Below are positions 8,013 to 17,989 of a stretch of DNA of 55,038 nt, piece by piece. This DNA is from Lachnospiraceae bacterium. Its GTDB lineage: Bacteria; Bacillota; Clostridia; Lachnospirales; Lachnospiraceae. Numbering within the stretch: position 1 is the stretch's first letter; each line of letters begins with the position of its first letter. The translations under genes were made by a program, and so were the position numbers. Location of the stretch: the NCBI GenBank assembly GCA_022768465.1, contig JALELZ010000011.1, positions 1-55,038 on the forward strand. Reading direction: 5' to 3'. A model generated the notes under the pieces. The model ran no database searches. It was not told the DNA's origin and saw only the letters and a list, made by a program, of their open reading frames with translations.

Positions 8013-10302
8013 AGGCTCCGGACGTTTGAAAAAGTATATGGCAAATAAATTGTCAGTCTCTGTTTTTCTAATAGGGCTGGCATTATTTGCATTATTAGTA
8101 AACATTTTTTTTATACAAAAAAATAATGCCGATGACTATAACAAGAAGATATTAAGCCAGAGGCAGGCAAAATACGAATCAAGAACGCTCCCGTACAGAC
8201 GAGGGGATATTTATGACAGGAACGGCAGCAGGCTGGCGTCAAGTGAAAAGGTTTATATACTCATCCTTGATCCTAAGCAGATGCATGACATGGAATATCC
8301 CATCGAAGGAGGAAATCAGGCCAAGAATATAATCGATCCGACGGTTCAGGCCTTAAATGAATTTTTTGGCTTTGATGCTTCCGATGTCAGAGGCAAGATA
8401 AGCTCCAACATAAACTCATCATATATAAGATATCAGAAGGACATAAGCTACGATGATAAGCAGGCCTTTGATGAGTACGTTAAGCAAAAGAATAAGGAAT
8501 ATGCCTCAAGCGAGGATCAGGCACAGAGAAAGAATAAGATAGCCGGAATATGGTTTGAGGAAAATTATAAGCGAGTATATCCTTACGGTCAGCTTGCCTG
8601 CAATGTTATAGGCTTTTCTTCCGAGGACGGAAGCGTAGGAAGCGGCGGTGTAGAGCAGTACTACAACAGCACGCTTACAGGAACAAACGGAAGAGAATAC
8701 GGATATCTGGACGATGAGGCCAATCTTGAAAAGGTTATAAGATCAGCTGTTAACGGAGACAGTCTTGTTCTCACGATAGATACTACAGTTCAGAATATTG
8801 TTGAAAAGTATCTTGCCGAGTGGAAAAACGGTGAAATAGGTTCAAAATCAGCAGCCTGCGTCGTTATGAATGTTAAAAACGGCGAGGTCTTAGGTATGGC
8901 AAGTACAAGGACCTTCGATTTAAACTCACCGTACACCACCGGAGATTTCACGGATGAGGATATATATAAATACGGCATAAATGAGGCTGTTTCCGACTAT
9001 AAGCTTAAAAATCCGGATAAAACGCCTATAACGAGCACTCAGGTCACCGATTTCTACAGTGAAGAGGAGATCATGAAGCTCGGCAAGACCATAGCTATGT
9101 ATCAGAACTGGAGAAATCTCTGCATAAGCGATGCGTTTGAGCCGGGGTCAACACAAAAGATATTTACAGTTGCGGGAGCATTAGAGGAAAATGTTATATC
9201 CGAAAATGCTTCATTTGACTGCACAGGAAATGTCAGACTTTCGGACGGAATAAATTCCTGGAGGATAAACTGCGTAAACAGAAACGGACACGGCATACTG
9301 GATGTTACCGGAGGCATTACCCAGTCCTGCAATGTAGTCATGATGAATATAGCTTTTGCCGAGAAGGCTGATACTTTTATGAAGTATCAGAAGATATTCG
9401 GCTTCGGCGGATATACCGGCATCGATCTTCCTGCCGAGGCCAATACTGAAAAGCTTGGCTTCTCAGATGAAAAGATCGGACGTACTCAGCTTGCAACAAA
9501 CTCCTTCGGACAGAACTTCAACTGTACAATGATACAGATGGCAGCAGCCTATTGCTCTGTGCTTAACGGAGGCTACTATTATAAGCCGCATGTTGTTAAG
9601 CAGATACTTTCTGCAGACGGAGCTTTAAAGGAAGATGTTCAGCCGCTGCTGGTAAGAGAAACCGTTTCATCCTCTACCTGTGATTTTATTAAAAAGGCTC
9701 TTGTAGAGACTGTTGAACACGGAACAGGAAAGGCTGCAAAGGTTCCGGGCTATACGGTCGGAGGAAAGACAGGAACAGCCCAGAAGCAGCCGAGATCTGC
9801 AAAGACCTATGTTGTAAGCTTCTGCGGTTTTGCACCTGCAGAGGATCCGTCAATACTTTGCTATGTTATAATTGACGAGCCTAATCTTCCGGGAGAGGAA
9901 GCAGCGCACAGTTCGTTTGCCTCAAATATTTTCTCAAAGGTCATGGCCGAGGTATTGCCTGCTATGAATATTTATCCTGACGGCACGGTCGATGACAGCG
10001 AGACGGCTTCACCGGAGACAGTGCTTCCTAGTGCTGAGGGCGATTCAAGGATAACCATGGGTGCCGGGCTTGATGCTTCTGCTGCAAATGAGCAGATGGA
10101 AAGCGACGGAAGCATTGACATAATATCAAACGAAAACGGAGAGACTGTACATGAAACCGTTCCGGCGGATGCCGTCAATATAAATGCAGAAACGGCTTCG
10201 GATGAATTTATTCAGGGAGGCACAGACGGAGAAATATCTGATGTGCCTGAGATGCTTCCGGAGGATAGCAGTGAAGAATATGCGCCGCAGCCTGAGGAGT
10301 AA
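7972..10302 (+). CDS. Class B penicillin-binding protein (division transpeptidase)
   Basis: This 776-residue septal peptidoglycan transpeptidase has a membrane anchor about 30-48, a PBP dimerisation region (LPYRRGDIYDRNG about 75) and a catalytic domain with S393-T-Q-K396, S452-C-N and K599-T-G. It corresponds to FtsI/SpoVD/PBP2x. There are no PASTA repeats; instead the last 110 or so residues form an acidic Asp/Glu/Ser-rich, probably disordered tail. The start overlaps ftsL; AAGG lies just upstream, and ATG 8038 is a weaker alternative that would still keep the anchor. Only one such PBP gene is in the cluster. Confidence 0.92.
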   Translation: MKTSRPQTPNRNDKGSGRLKKYMANKLSVSVFLIGLALFALLVNIFFIQKNNADDYNKKILSQRQAKYESRTLPYRRGDIYDRNGSRLASSEKVYILILDPKQMHDMEYPIEGGNQAKNIIDPTVQALNEFFGFDASDVRGKISSNINSSYIRYQKDISYDDKQAFDEYVKQKNKEYASSEDQAQRKNKIAGIWFEENYKRVYPYGQLACNVIGFSSEDGSVGSGGVEQYYNSTLTGTNGREYGYLDDEANLEKVIRSAVNGDSLVLTIDTTVQNIVEKYLAEWKNGEIGSKSAACVVMNVKNGEVLGMASTRTFDLNSPYTTGDFTDEDIYKYGINEAVSDYKLKNPDKTPITSTQVTDFYSEEEIMKLGKTIAMYQNWRNLCISDAFEPGSTQKIFTVAGALEENVISENASFDCTGNVRLSDGINSWRINCVNRNGHGILDVTGGITQSCNVVMMNIAFAEKADTFMKYQKIFGFGGYTGIDLPAEANTEKLGFSDEKIGRTQLATNSFGQNFNCTMIQMAAAYCSVLNGGYYYKPHVVKQILSADGALKEDVQPLLVRETVSSSTCDFIKKALVETVEHGTGKAAKVPGYTVGGKTGTAQKQPRSAKTYVVSFCGFAPAEDPSILCYVIIDEPNLPGEEAAHSSFASNIFSKVMAEVLPAMNIYPDGTVDDSETASPETVLPSAEGDSRITMGAGLDASAANEQMESDGSIDIISNENGETVHETVPADAVNINAETASDEFIQGGTDGEISDVPEMLPEDSSEEYAPQPEE

Positions 10303-10318
10303 CAGATAGGAGTTAGTT

Positions 10319-11350
10319 ATGGAGCTTGTAATTGATATAAATAATCTTGCTATAGTTTTTCTTACAATAGGCATAGCATTTACCTTAACTGTGCTTATGG
10401 CACCGGGTTTTATCCCTATGCTTCATAGGTTTAAATTCGGGCAGGAGGTAAGAGAGGAAGGACCGCAGAGCCATCTCAAAAAGCAGGGCACACCTACTAT
10501 GGGCGGAATAATGTTCCTTATATCAGGAGCAGCTGCGGCGGTTATGGGCTTTATAGCATTCGGACAGGCAGGAAACGATGCACTTCAGGTACTCTTTCTT
10601 ATGATAGGCTTCGGAGCAGTCGGCTTTGCTGATGATTTTCTCAAGATCAAAAAGCACAATACAGATGGTCTAAAGCCAAAGCAGAAGCTTATTCTTCAGC
10701 TTTTGATCGCATTGATCTTTTCTGTATGGGCGTTTTACAGTGTTGAAGAGGGACATTCACAGGGAAGAGTATACATTCCGTTTACCGGAAATCATGATAC
10801 TGCATTATATATCGATCTTCCTGTATGGCTCTTCGTTCCTTTTGTGATATTTGTTATACTCGGTACGGACAACGGGGTTAATTTCACAGACGGACTTGAC
10901 GGATTGAACGGTTCAGTAACAGCTGTAGTTGCAGGATTCTTCATGATGCTGGGACTTGCAAATAAAACACCGGGACTTTCAATTGTTGCTGCAGGAATAC
11001 TCGGAGGCCTTTTGGGATATCTTCTGTTTAATGTATTTCCGGCTAAAGTATTTATGGGAGATACCGGTTCACTGGCACTCGGAGGCTTTGTAGCCGCAGC
11101 GGGAGTAGTGAGCGGAATGGAGCTTTATATACCTATATTCGGCTTCATTTACATGATCGAGGTAATATCGGTAATAATTCAGGTGACATATTTTAAAAAG
11201 ACTCACGGAAAGAGATTTTTTAAGATGGCACCGATACATCATCATTTTGAACTTTTGGGAAACTCTGAGACCAGGATCGCTGCAGCATTTACAATAGTGA
11301 CCATGCTGCTTTCGGCAGTTTCATTCTTAGGGGCAGTCTATATCAGATAA
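10319..11350 (+). CDS. mraY: Phospho-N-acetylmuramoyl-pentapeptide-transferase
   Basis: MraY transfers phospho-MurNAc-pentapeptide to undecaprenyl phosphate, making lipid I. The protein has 343 residues and about ten membrane segments. Diagnostic features are FADDFLK (Asp pair), DNGVNFTDGLDGLNG and the histidine cluster PIHHHFE near residue 300. The start is supported by ATAGGAG eight bases upstream, and the gene is 16 bp after the PBP gene. Confidence 0.97.
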   Translation: MELVIDINNLAIVFLTIGIAFTLTVLMAPGFIPMLHRFKFGQEVREEGPQSHLKKQGTPTMGGIMFLISGAAAAVMGFIAFGQAGNDALQVLFLMIGFGAVGFADDFLKIKKHNTDGLKPKQKLILQLLIALIFSVWAFYSVEEGHSQGRVYIPFTGNHDTALYIDLPVWLFVPFVIFVILGTDNGVNFTDGLDGLNGSVTAVVAGFFMMLGLANKTPGLSIVAAGILGGLLGYLLFNVFPAKVFMGDTGSLALGGFVAAAGVVSGMELYIPIFGFIYMIEVISVIIQVTYFKKTHGKRFFKMAPIHHHFELLGNSETRIAAAFTIVTMLLSAVSFLGAVYIR

Positions 11351-11415
11351 TACGATGATGGATCTGAAATAGTATAAACATATCAATATAAGCTAAACAT
11401 AAAAAGGATCTGGCT

Positions 11416-12777
11416 ATGAGAGAGAGCAAAAAAGTATTTATAGGAGGAACGGGCAAAAGCGGCATAGCAGCTGCTAAAATGGTACTCGCCATGGGCGGCG
11501 AAGCACTTATCTACAACAGCAATGAGGATATCGATCAGAATGCTGTATTAAGACAGTTTAAGGATACGGACAAGGTTGAGCTTGTAAAGGGTGAGCTCAG
11601 ACCTGTGCATTTAAGAGGTGTTCACCTTGCAGTTTTAAGTCCGGGAATCCCGTTGAGCGCTGATTTTATAAATGTTATAGACAGGGCTAAGATACCTATC
11701 ATAGGTGAGCTTGAGCTTGCATATCAGGCATCCAAGGGAAAGCTTGCTGCTATTACAGGAACAAACGGCAAAACGACCACAACTGCGCTTGTTGGAGAGA
11801 TTTTGAAAAAGCAGTATAAGGATGTTCACGTTGCCGGAAATATAGGCAATCCCTTCTCGGCGGAAGCATTGGCAACATCTGATGATTCGGCTACAGTTGT
11901 CGAGGTCAGCTCATTTATGCTTGAGACCATCAATGACTTCAGACCTCATGTAAGTGCAATACTTAATATTACGCCTGATCATCTGGACAGACATCTTACA
12001 ATGGCAAATTATATACGCTGTAAAGAAGCTGTGACTATGAACCAGACCGAGGAGGATTTCGTTATTCTCAATCATGCGGACAGCATACTTCGCGACTTTG
12101 CCGCATCTAGTGAGCTTAAGGCTAAGGTGGTATGGTTTTCATCCAAGGATAAGCCTGACGGCGACGCCTTCTGGCTTGACGGCGATGATATAATGTACAG
12201 AGAAGCCGGCATTGAGAAAAAGCTTATAAATGTGCATGAATTAAATCTTTTGGGAACTCATAATTATGAGAATGTCATGGCTGCGGCAGCAGTAGCTGTA
12301 AAGATGGGAGTAGCTGTTGACAAGATCATAGAGGCATTAAAAGAATTCAGAGCCGTCGAACACAGGATAGAATTTGTCAGAGAACGCTGCAAGGTTAAAT
12401 ACTATAATGATTCGAAGGGAACCAACCCGGATGCAGCTATACAGGCATTAAAGGCTATGCCGGGACCGACTATACTTATAGCCGGAGGCTATGATAAGCA
12501 TAGTGAATATGACGATTGGGTAAAGCTTTTTAACGGCAAGGTCAAAAAGCTTGTCCTTATGGGTCAGACAAGAGATAAGATAGATGAATGCTGTAAGAAA
12601 TACGGCTTTAATGACGTTATTTCTGTTGAGGACATGAGCGAGGCTGTAAAGACCTGTGCTTCATATGCAGAAGAGGGAGATTATGTTCTGCTCAGTCCGG
12701 CCTGCGCAAGCTGGGGAATGTTTGCAAACTATGAGGAAAGAGGCCGTATTTTCAAGGAATGTGTAATGGAGCTTTAA
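11416..12777 (+). CDS. murD: UDP-N-acetylmuramoylalanine--D-glutamate ligase
   Basis: MurD adds D-Glu to UDP-MurNAc-L-Ala in the cytoplasm using ATP. It has 453 residues. The N-terminal nucleotide-binding region is followed by the P-loop TGTNGKTTT (about 114-122), the central-domain Mur-ligase motif YNDSKGTNPDAAIQAL, and the C-terminal domain with SPACASWG. The neighbours mraY and ftsW fit the usual order. A 65-bp gap precedes it, with AAAAGGATC as a modest ribosome-binding site. Confidence 0.97.
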   Translation: MRESKKVFIGGTGKSGIAAAKMVLAMGGEALIYNSNEDIDQNAVLRQFKDTDKVELVKGELRPVHLRGVHLAVLSPGIPLSADFINVIDRAKIPIIGELELAYQASKGKLAAITGTNGKTTTTALVGEILKKQYKDVHVAGNIGNPFSAEALATSDDSATVVEVSSFMLETINDFRPHVSAILNITPDHLDRHLTMANYIRCKEAVTMNQTEEDFVILNHADSILRDFAASSELKAKVVWFSSKDKPDGDAFWLDGDDIMYREAGIEKKLINVHELNLLGTHNYENVMAAAAVAVKMGVAVDKIIEALKEFRAVEHRIEFVRERCKVKYYNDSKGTNPDAAIQALKAMPGPTILIAGGYDKHSEYDDWVKLFNGKVKKLVLMGQTRDKIDECCKKYGFNDVISVEDMSEAVKTCASYAEEGDYVLLSPACASWGMFANYEERGRIFKECVMEL

Positions 12778-12815
12778 TAATAAAGACTATACACATTGCC
12801 TGCAAGGAGACTTAA

Positions 12816-14069
12816 TTGGCTGAAAGAAGAGACAGACAAAAAACAGTATATACGGCAAAAAGCGGTACGGCATACAGAGTTGAGCGAGGTCATGTCATAA
12901 CAGACAGGCAGGCTGTTAATAACAATGTTTCCGTAAAAAAGCCGAGAGCCGGATATTATTATGACTACAGTCTGCTGTGTGCATTGATATTATTGTTTAC
13001 CATAGGACTTATAGTCATTTATTCGAGTTCTCAATATATGGCTTTTCAGGAAAAAAATAATCCTACTTTCTATTTTAAACGTCAGCTTACTATAGGCGGC
13101 TTCGGACTTATTGCTGCAGTTGCAGCATCACTGTTTGATTATAGACTGTTAAAGGGTATACTTTCAAGGATAGCGTATATCGGATCGTGCGGAATGCTTC
13201 TGTTTACACTGATTTTAGGCCAGGCATCGCACGGAAAAACAAGATGGCTGCAGCTGTTTGGAAGCTCATTCCAGCCTACAGAGCTTGCAAAGATAGGACT
13301 TATCATATTCCTTGCAGCCTTTGCGGCTGAACGCGGTCCTAATATGAACAAGACGAAAAACTGGGTGAGAGCAGCGATATACGGAGCGATTCCTGCACTT
13401 TTAGTAGGTTCACAGAACATAAGCTCCGGTGTAATAGTAGCAATGATCACAGCAATAATGCTGTTTATAGCGCTTGATAATTACGTTGTTTTCTTCGGAC
13501 TTTTGGCTGCGGCGGGAGCATTTGTAGCAGGCCTTAAGCCGGGACTTCACTGGCTTATTCTCCGAAGCGGTATGACAGAAAGCCCGTCACACTACGCACT
13601 TAAGCGAGTGTTCGGCTGGGCTGCGCCTGAGATCTTTGAAGGAGATGCCTATCAGACTGTTCAGGGACTCTATGCCATAGGCTCCGGCGGTATGACCGGA
13701 CACGGGCTCGGAGAAAGTATACAGAAATACGGAGCCATTCCTGAGGTGCAGAATGATATGATATTTACTATCGTCTGCGAGGAATTCGGATTTATAGGAG
13801 CGGCTACGATAGTGCTATTATACATTTACATATTGGTAAGGATCTACAATATAGCGATAAATGCCAGAGACCTGTTCGGAACCATGCTCTGTACCGGCGT
13901 TATGGCACATTTGGGACTGCAGGCTGTTCTGAATATTGCGGTCGTAACAGCTGTTATACCGAATACCGGAGTAACACTGCCGTTTATCAGCTACGGAGGC
14001 TCGGCGGTCTTGTTCACCATGCTGGAAATGGGGCTGGTATTAAGTGTGGCACACAGGATAAAGGTTTGA
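12816..14069 (+). CDS. ftsW: Septal peptidoglycan polymerase FtsW
   Basis: This 417-residue SEDS-family glycosyltransferase polymerises lipid II at the septum with its partner class B PBP. It has a cytoplasmic extension of about 50 residues, then about ten membrane segments. Conserved SEDS features include IYSSSQ after the first span, HGKTRWLQLFGSSFQPTELAK, the extracytoplasmic loop with GEGDAYQTVQG-type sequence and the terminal PFISYGGSAVLFTM. It starts with TTG at 12816: AAGGAGA lies six bases upstream and no ATG occurs before the membrane part. It could be called SpoVE; the cluster context favours FtsW. Confidence 0.93.
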   Translation: MAERRDRQKTVYTAKSGTAYRVERGHVITDRQAVNNNVSVKKPRAGYYYDYSLLCALILLFTIGLIVIYSSSQYMAFQEKNNPTFYFKRQLTIGGFGLIAAVAASLFDYRLLKGILSRIAYIGSCGMLLFTLILGQASHGKTRWLQLFGSSFQPTELAKIGLIIFLAAFAAERGPNMNKTKNWVRAAIYGAIPALLVGSQNISSGVIVAMITAIMLFIALDNYVVFFGLLAAAGAFVAGLKPGLHWLILRSGMTESPSHYALKRVFGWAAPEIFEGDAYQTVQGLYAIGSGGMTGHGLGESIQKYGAIPEVQNDMIFTIVCEEFGFIGAATIVLLYIYILVRIYNIAINARDLFGTMLCTGVMAHLGLQAVLNIAVVTAVIPNTGVTLPFISYGGSAVLFTMLEMGLVLSVAHRIKV

Positions 14070-14088
14070 GACAGTATTTTAACAACAG

Positions 14089-14874
14089 ATGAAAAAAGAA
14101 GCGGATATAATCTATCTGAAAAAAAGAAATATTAAGCACTGGATAATAGTGCTTATTTTTCTTGTTATAATCCTGATCGGAGTCAAACTGCGAGTTACAA
14201 ATGTCACTGTAAAAGGAAATCCGGTGTATTATACCGAGGAAGAAGCAAAGGATCTTGTTTTCAGCGATTATTGGGATTCTAATACGGTGCTCTGCATTAT
14301 AAAAAGCATAAGAGGTGATAAAAAGACTCTGCCGTTTATCTCGGACTATAAGATCTCATTGACCGGTCCGAACAGCTGTGACCTCATAATATACGAGAAA
14401 AAGCCGGTTGGATGTATTAATTTTATGAGCAGCTATATGTATTTCGACAAGGATGGAATACTTATAGAAAATTCCGAGGAACGTCTTGATGACATCCCTA
14501 TTATAAAGGGAGTGAATTTCGGATACATAGTACTTGGGAAAAAGCTGCCTGTGGCAGATGATGAGCTTTTTACGGACATCATGAATATTACGCAGCAATT
14601 AGCGGAGAAGAATATTGGCTGCGGAAGCATTACCTTTGATGAATTAAAAAATATAACCTTAAGTCTTGATGAAGGAAATATTGATGTTTATATAGGACAG
14701 AATGCTTATCTTGAAGTTAAAATATCCGCACTTTCGGACATGCTTCCGAAGCTTGAAGAAAGAGAATTGACAGGAACGCTTGACCTGAGCGGATATCAGG
14801 ACAGCAACAAAGATACGGCTGTAAGCTTTAAAGTAAGAGACAGCGGTCAAACGTATAATACTGAAATAGAGTGA
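14089..14874 (+). CDS. divIB: Cell division protein DivIB/FtsQ
   Basis: This 261-residue bitopic protein has a short basic cytoplasmic part, one membrane span about 17-34, then a POTRA domain (VTNVTVKGNPVYYTEEEAKDL) and a beta domain (LDDIPIIKG about residue 138). It is part of the DivIB-FtsL-DivIC complex that activates FtsW and its PBP. The gene lies 19 bp after ftsW and before ftsZ. The murG gene that often sits between ftsW and divIB is not here. Confidence 0.88.
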   Translation: MKKEADIIYLKKRNIKHWIIVLIFLVIILIGVKLRVTNVTVKGNPVYYTEEEAKDLVFSDYWDSNTVLCIIKSIRGDKKTLPFISDYKISLTGPNSCDLIIYEKKPVGCINFMSSYMYFDKDGILIENSEERLDDIPIIKGVNFGYIVLGKKLPVADDELFTDIMNITQQLAEKNIGCGSITFDELKNITLSLDEGNIDVYIGQNAYLEVKISALSDMLPKLEERELTGTLDLSGYQDSNKDTAVSFKVRDSGQTYNTEIE

Positions 14875-15025
14875 TTTTTTTCGGTTAAAGCTGAAACAGT
14901 TAGTGTCTTTGAATATTAACATAATAAAACATAATAAATTCGTAAGCTAAGAGCCTTAAAAGCGCTTGAAAAAAGCTTTTAAAGAGCTTATATTTAATAA
15001 GAATACTGTAGAAGAGGACAAGTAC
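14875..15025 (+). other. ftsZ upstream region
   Basis: About 150 AT-rich bases between divIB and ftsZ, which leave room for a separate ftsZ promoter, but I cannot place one with confidence. It contains an 11-nt match (14897-14907) to one MraZ repeat, without the second and third repeats. Confidence 0.4.
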
Positions 15026-16276
15026 ATGTTAGAAATAGTAGTTCCGGAAAGTGAATCAGCGGCAAAGATCATAGTTGTCGGTGTAGGCGGTGCTGGTAAC
15101 AATGCCGTTAACCGTATGATAGATGAGAATGTTGCCGGTGTTGAGTTTATAGGCGTAAATACAGATAAGCAGGCTCTTACATTATGTAAGGCTCCTACAG
15201 CTATGCAGATCGGTGAGAAGCTCACCAAGGGTCTCGGAGCCGGAGCTAAGCCTGAGGTTGGAGAAAAGGCGGCAGAGGAGAATGCCGACGAGATCCAGAA
15301 TTCATTTAAGGGTGCAGACATGGTCTTTGTTACCTGCGGAATGGGAGGTGGAACCGGAACCGGTGCTGCTCCTGTTATTGCCGGCATTGCAAAGGAAATG
15401 GGCATACTTACTGTAGGTATCGTCACAAAGCCTTTCAGATTTGAAGCAAAGCAGCGTATGCAGAATGCTATTCAGGGCATTGATCATTTGAGAGACAATG
15501 TAGATGCACTCATCGTTATTCCTAATGATAAGCTTCTTGAGCTGGTTGACAGACGTACAACAATGCCTGAGGCACTCAAGAAGGCTGACGAGGTACTTCT
15601 TCAGTCAGTTACAGGAATTACTGATCTTATCAATGTTCCGGGACTTATTAACCTTGACTTTGCCGATGTTCAGACAGTCATGAAGGATAAGGGCATAGCT
15701 CATATCGGTATCGGTAAGGCAAAGGGCGATGACAAGGCACTTGAGGCAGTTAAGCAGGCAGTTGCTTCACCGCTTCTTGATACATCTATTGAGGGAGCTT
15801 CTGACGTTATTATCAGCGTCAGCGGTGATATCAGCCTTATTGAGGCAAATGAGGCAGCAAGCTATGTTGAGGAGCTTGCCGGTGAGAATGCCAACATTAT
15901 CTTTGGTGCTATATATGATGAAAAGGCTCAGGATGAATGTACTATCACTGTTATTGCCACAGGCATAACAGAGAGCGCAAAGCCTGCAGCTAATAAGCCT
16001 GCAAAGACAAGCATATTCGGCGGAAGCACAGAATACAGACCACAGTCAAAGCCTCAGTTTACACCATCAGAAAACCCTACAGTCAGAAAAGAGCCGGGTA
16101 TTCAGATAGGCTGGGGATCGGGCAACTCCAACAGCGCACCTAATCAGGCACCAAAACAGCAGTACACACAGCCTCAGGAGCAGCGTGAGCCGCAGGCTAA
16201 GGAATTTCCTTTCAGATCACAGATGAATAAGGAAATGACTATCGACATTCCTGATTTCCTTAAGAACAGAAGATAA
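15026..16276 (+). CDS. ftsZ: Cell division GTPase FtsZ
   Basis: FtsZ polymerises into the Z-ring. The protein has 416 residues from ATG 15026: GGAGNN at 21-26, the tubulin signature GGGTGTG at 107-113 and the T7 loop [13 protein letters not shown] near 205. A Pro/Gln-rich linker (about 320-395) ends in the conserved peptide [10 protein letters not shown] that binds partner proteins. ATG 15026 with AGAGGA upstream is chosen over an in-frame TTG 60 bases earlier, which would add an atypical basic extension. No ftsA is adjacent. Confidence 0.97.
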   Translation: MLEIVVPESESAAKIIVVGVGGAGNNAVNRMIDENVAGVEFIGVNTDKQALTLCKAPTAMQIGEKLTKGLGAGAKPEVGEKAAEENADEIQNSFKGADMVFVTCGMGGGTGTGAAPVIAGIAKEMGILTVGIVTKPFRFEAKQRMQNAIQGIDHLRDNVDALIVIPNDKLLELVDRRTTMPEALKKADEVLLQSVTGITDLINVPGLINLDFADVQTVMKDKGIAHIGIGKAKGDDKALEAVKQAVASPLLDTSIEGASDVIISVSGDISLIEANEAASYVEELAGENANIIFGAIYDEKAQDECTITVIATGITESAKPAANKPAKTSIFGGSTEYRPQSKPQFTPSENPTVRKEPGIQIGWGSGNSNSAPNQAPKQQYTQPQEQREPQAKEFPFRSQMNKEMTIDIPDFLKNRR

Positions 16277-16295
16277 TAAGATTTATTCGACAATG

Positions 16296-16326
16296 AAGCC
16301 GGAGCACAAGATGCCCCGGCTTTTTC
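16296..16326 (+). terminator. Terminator after ftsZ
   Basis: AGCCGG (with GC further in) pairs with CCGGCT across a short loop and is followed by TTTTT. It ends the dcw transcript. Confidence 0.85.
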
Positions 16327-16560
16327 ATTTTCTACTTGTTTTTGACTTTGCCTTGTGGTAGACTCTCTATCATGTCGACCGATTAAAATATTTAATAGTA
16401 TTCATCAAGATATTTAATTAATAAATGTCAGCATTTAAAAATATCTATTGATTGGTTATAATACGGGATATAAGAATGATATATAACCGATTCGTACTGA
16501 TATTATTCAAATTATAATAAATACCATATACATATAATGTATGAAAGAGAAAGGGGAATT
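16327..16560 (+). promoter_or_regulatory. asd upstream region with candidate -10 elements
   Basis: This very AT-rich region holds a TATAAT at 16457-16462 and another TATAAT close to the gene, but no good -35 at the matching distance. A promoter is expected because a terminator precedes it. No coding sequence is visible. Confidence 0.35.
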
Positions 16561-17574
16561 ATGAAAAAGTATAATGTGGCTATACTCGGTGCAACGGGTG
16601 CAGTAGGACAGGAAATGATAAAGGTTCTTTCGGAGTATAAGATACCTGTAGGAAAGCTTTTGCCGCTTGCATCTGCAAGAAGTGCCGGACAGGAGATTGA
16701 ATTCGAAGGCCAGAAGATAAAGATCGAAGAAGCAACTGAGCACAGCTTTGATGGAATGGATTTTGTTTTAGGAGCTGTTAAAAACCCTATGTCAAAGAAA
16801 TTTGCTCCTTATATAGTTAAGGCAGGCGCTGTATATATTGATAACAGCTCAGCCTTCCGTATGGATCCTGAGGTTCCTCTTGTTGTACCTGAGATAAACG
16901 GTGACGATGCACTTAATAATAAAGGCATCATAGCTAACCCTAACTGTTCATCCATCATTACACTTATGGCTGTAGCCGGTATTGCAAAGCTTTCACCTAT
17001 TAAGAACATGATAGCTGCAACCTATCAGGCTGTATCAGGTGCCGGCAAGGACGGCTTTGATGAACTTGAAAATCAGACCAAGGCAATAATCAACGGCGGT
17101 GAGATCGAGACAAAGGTGTTCCCAACACAGATCGCCATGAATGTTATTCCTTTCATCGGAGGAATGACAGATAACCTTTATACTGATGAAGAAATGAAGA
17201 TGCAGAATGAAGGACGCCGCATACTCCATCTTCCTGAGCTTAAGTGCACATGTACCTGTGTAAGAGTACCTGTAATGCGTTCTCACTCAATAGCTGTTAC
17301 AGTTCGTACAGAAAGAAAGATTTCTGTAGCAGAAGCCAATGAGGCAATAAAGAATTATCCGGGAGTAAGACTCATAGAGGATTATGAGGGACGCAGCTAT
17401 CCTACACCGCTTGATACAAGTAATCAGGATATTGTATGGGTAGGCCGTGTAAGAGACGATCTTACAGATGATAACGGACTTACATTATGGTGCTGCGGAG
17501 ACCAGGTAAGAAAGGGTGCTGCAAGTAATGCGGTGCAGATCATGAAGCATATAATTGAGTCAAAGGCTGAATGA
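16561..17574 (+). CDS. asd: Aspartate-semialdehyde dehydrogenase
   Basis: Asd reduces aspartyl-4-phosphate to the semialdehyde with NADPH, leading to lysine/diaminopimelate, threonine and methionine. The protein has 337 residues from ATG 16561, which follows AAAGGGG. It has an N-terminal Rossmann loop ILGATGAVGQEM, the active-site NPNCSS (C129) and the GAGKDGFDELENQ segment. An in-frame ATG 24 bases upstream would add eight residues and has no better site. It stands alone between terminators; no dapA or lysC follows. Confidence 0.95.
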   Translation: MKKYNVAILGATGAVGQEMIKVLSEYKIPVGKLLPLASARSAGQEIEFEGQKIKIEEATEHSFDGMDFVLGAVKNPMSKKFAPYIVKAGAVYIDNSSAFRMDPEVPLVVPEINGDDALNNKGIIANPNCSSIITLMAVAGIAKLSPIKNMIAATYQAVSGAGKDGFDELENQTKAIINGGEIETKVFPTQIAMNVIPFIGGMTDNLYTDEEMKMQNEGRRILHLPELKCTCTCVRVPVMRSHSIAVTVRTERKISVAEANEAIKNYPGVRLIEDYEGRSYPTPLDTSNQDIVWVGRVRDDLTDDNGLTLWCCGDQVRKGAASNAVQIMKHIIESKAE

Positions 17575-17671
17575 ATAAAAGCTAAGCAAAGGCTGAAAGA
17601 ATAAGAGCCTGTATATAATATTAAAATAATAATAAAGTGATACGTCATTCGTACGGATTAAAAGAGATGAG

Positions 17672-17709
17672 AGCTGCCGGCATATACATTTATATGTCTG
17701 CAGCTTTTA
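17672..17709 (+). terminator. Terminator after asd
   Basis: AGCTGC and CATAT pair with ATATG and GCAGCT, followed by TTTTATTG. The T-run is short, and the stem contains an internal loop. Confidence 0.65.
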
Positions 17710-17820
17710 TTGTTAGCTTTGTTAAAAATAAGAAAAAAGTATGCCAAATAAAGATGAAGCAGTAGATAAGAAGTGGATGAAATATGAAAATGGTAATTTA
17801 AACAAAAGCCACAAATATAG

Positions 17821-17830
17821 TTGTATACAA
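17821..17830. promoter_or_regulatory. Palindrome TTGTATACAA upstream of -35
   Basis: A perfect 10-bp palindrome eight bases upstream of the promoter of the two-gene unknown operon. A TTGTATAC also occurs at 27778, before the 27.8-kb operon. It might be a second regulator site; this is weak. Confidence 0.3.
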
Positions 17831-17837
17831 TTGCTAA

Positions 17838-17866
17838 TTGAAAAATGACTCCAAGATATGTAAAAT
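17838..17866 (+). promoter_or_regulatory. Promoter of the 17.9-19.4 kb operon
   Basis: The -35 is TTGAAA (17838-17843), the spacer exactly 17 bp and the -10 TAAAAT (17861-17866). Transcription should start near 17873, just ahead of the shared operator. Confidence 0.7.
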
Positions 17867-17881
17867 ACAAGACAGTTACAT

Positions 17882-17902
17882 TGTCGATTGTCGACAGTAC
17901 AC
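17882..17902. promoter_or_regulatory. Shared operator, copy 1 (candidate GntR/FCD site)
   Basis: The sequence is TGTCGATTGTCGACA followed by GTACAC. Eighteen of 21 positions match the site at 21938-21958 before the peptide transporter operon. The site is partly palindromic (TGTCGA...TCGACA) and lies in the early transcribed region, the usual place for a repressor block. The GntR/FCD regulator encoded at 28.8 kb is the nearest candidate binder; this link is inferred. Confidence 0.65.
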
Positions 17903-17989
17903 TATCTACAGAATGATCTGAACATAACCGTATGAGGGGGTCGGTTCGGATTTACTTAGTTTTTCACAAAGTGAAAGGAGAATGAAGCA

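Noticed and set aside
14897-14907. Eleven-base match to an MraZ repeat before ftsZ
   Set aside because: Only one repeat is present, without copies at 10-bp spacing, so binding by MraZ is unlikely.
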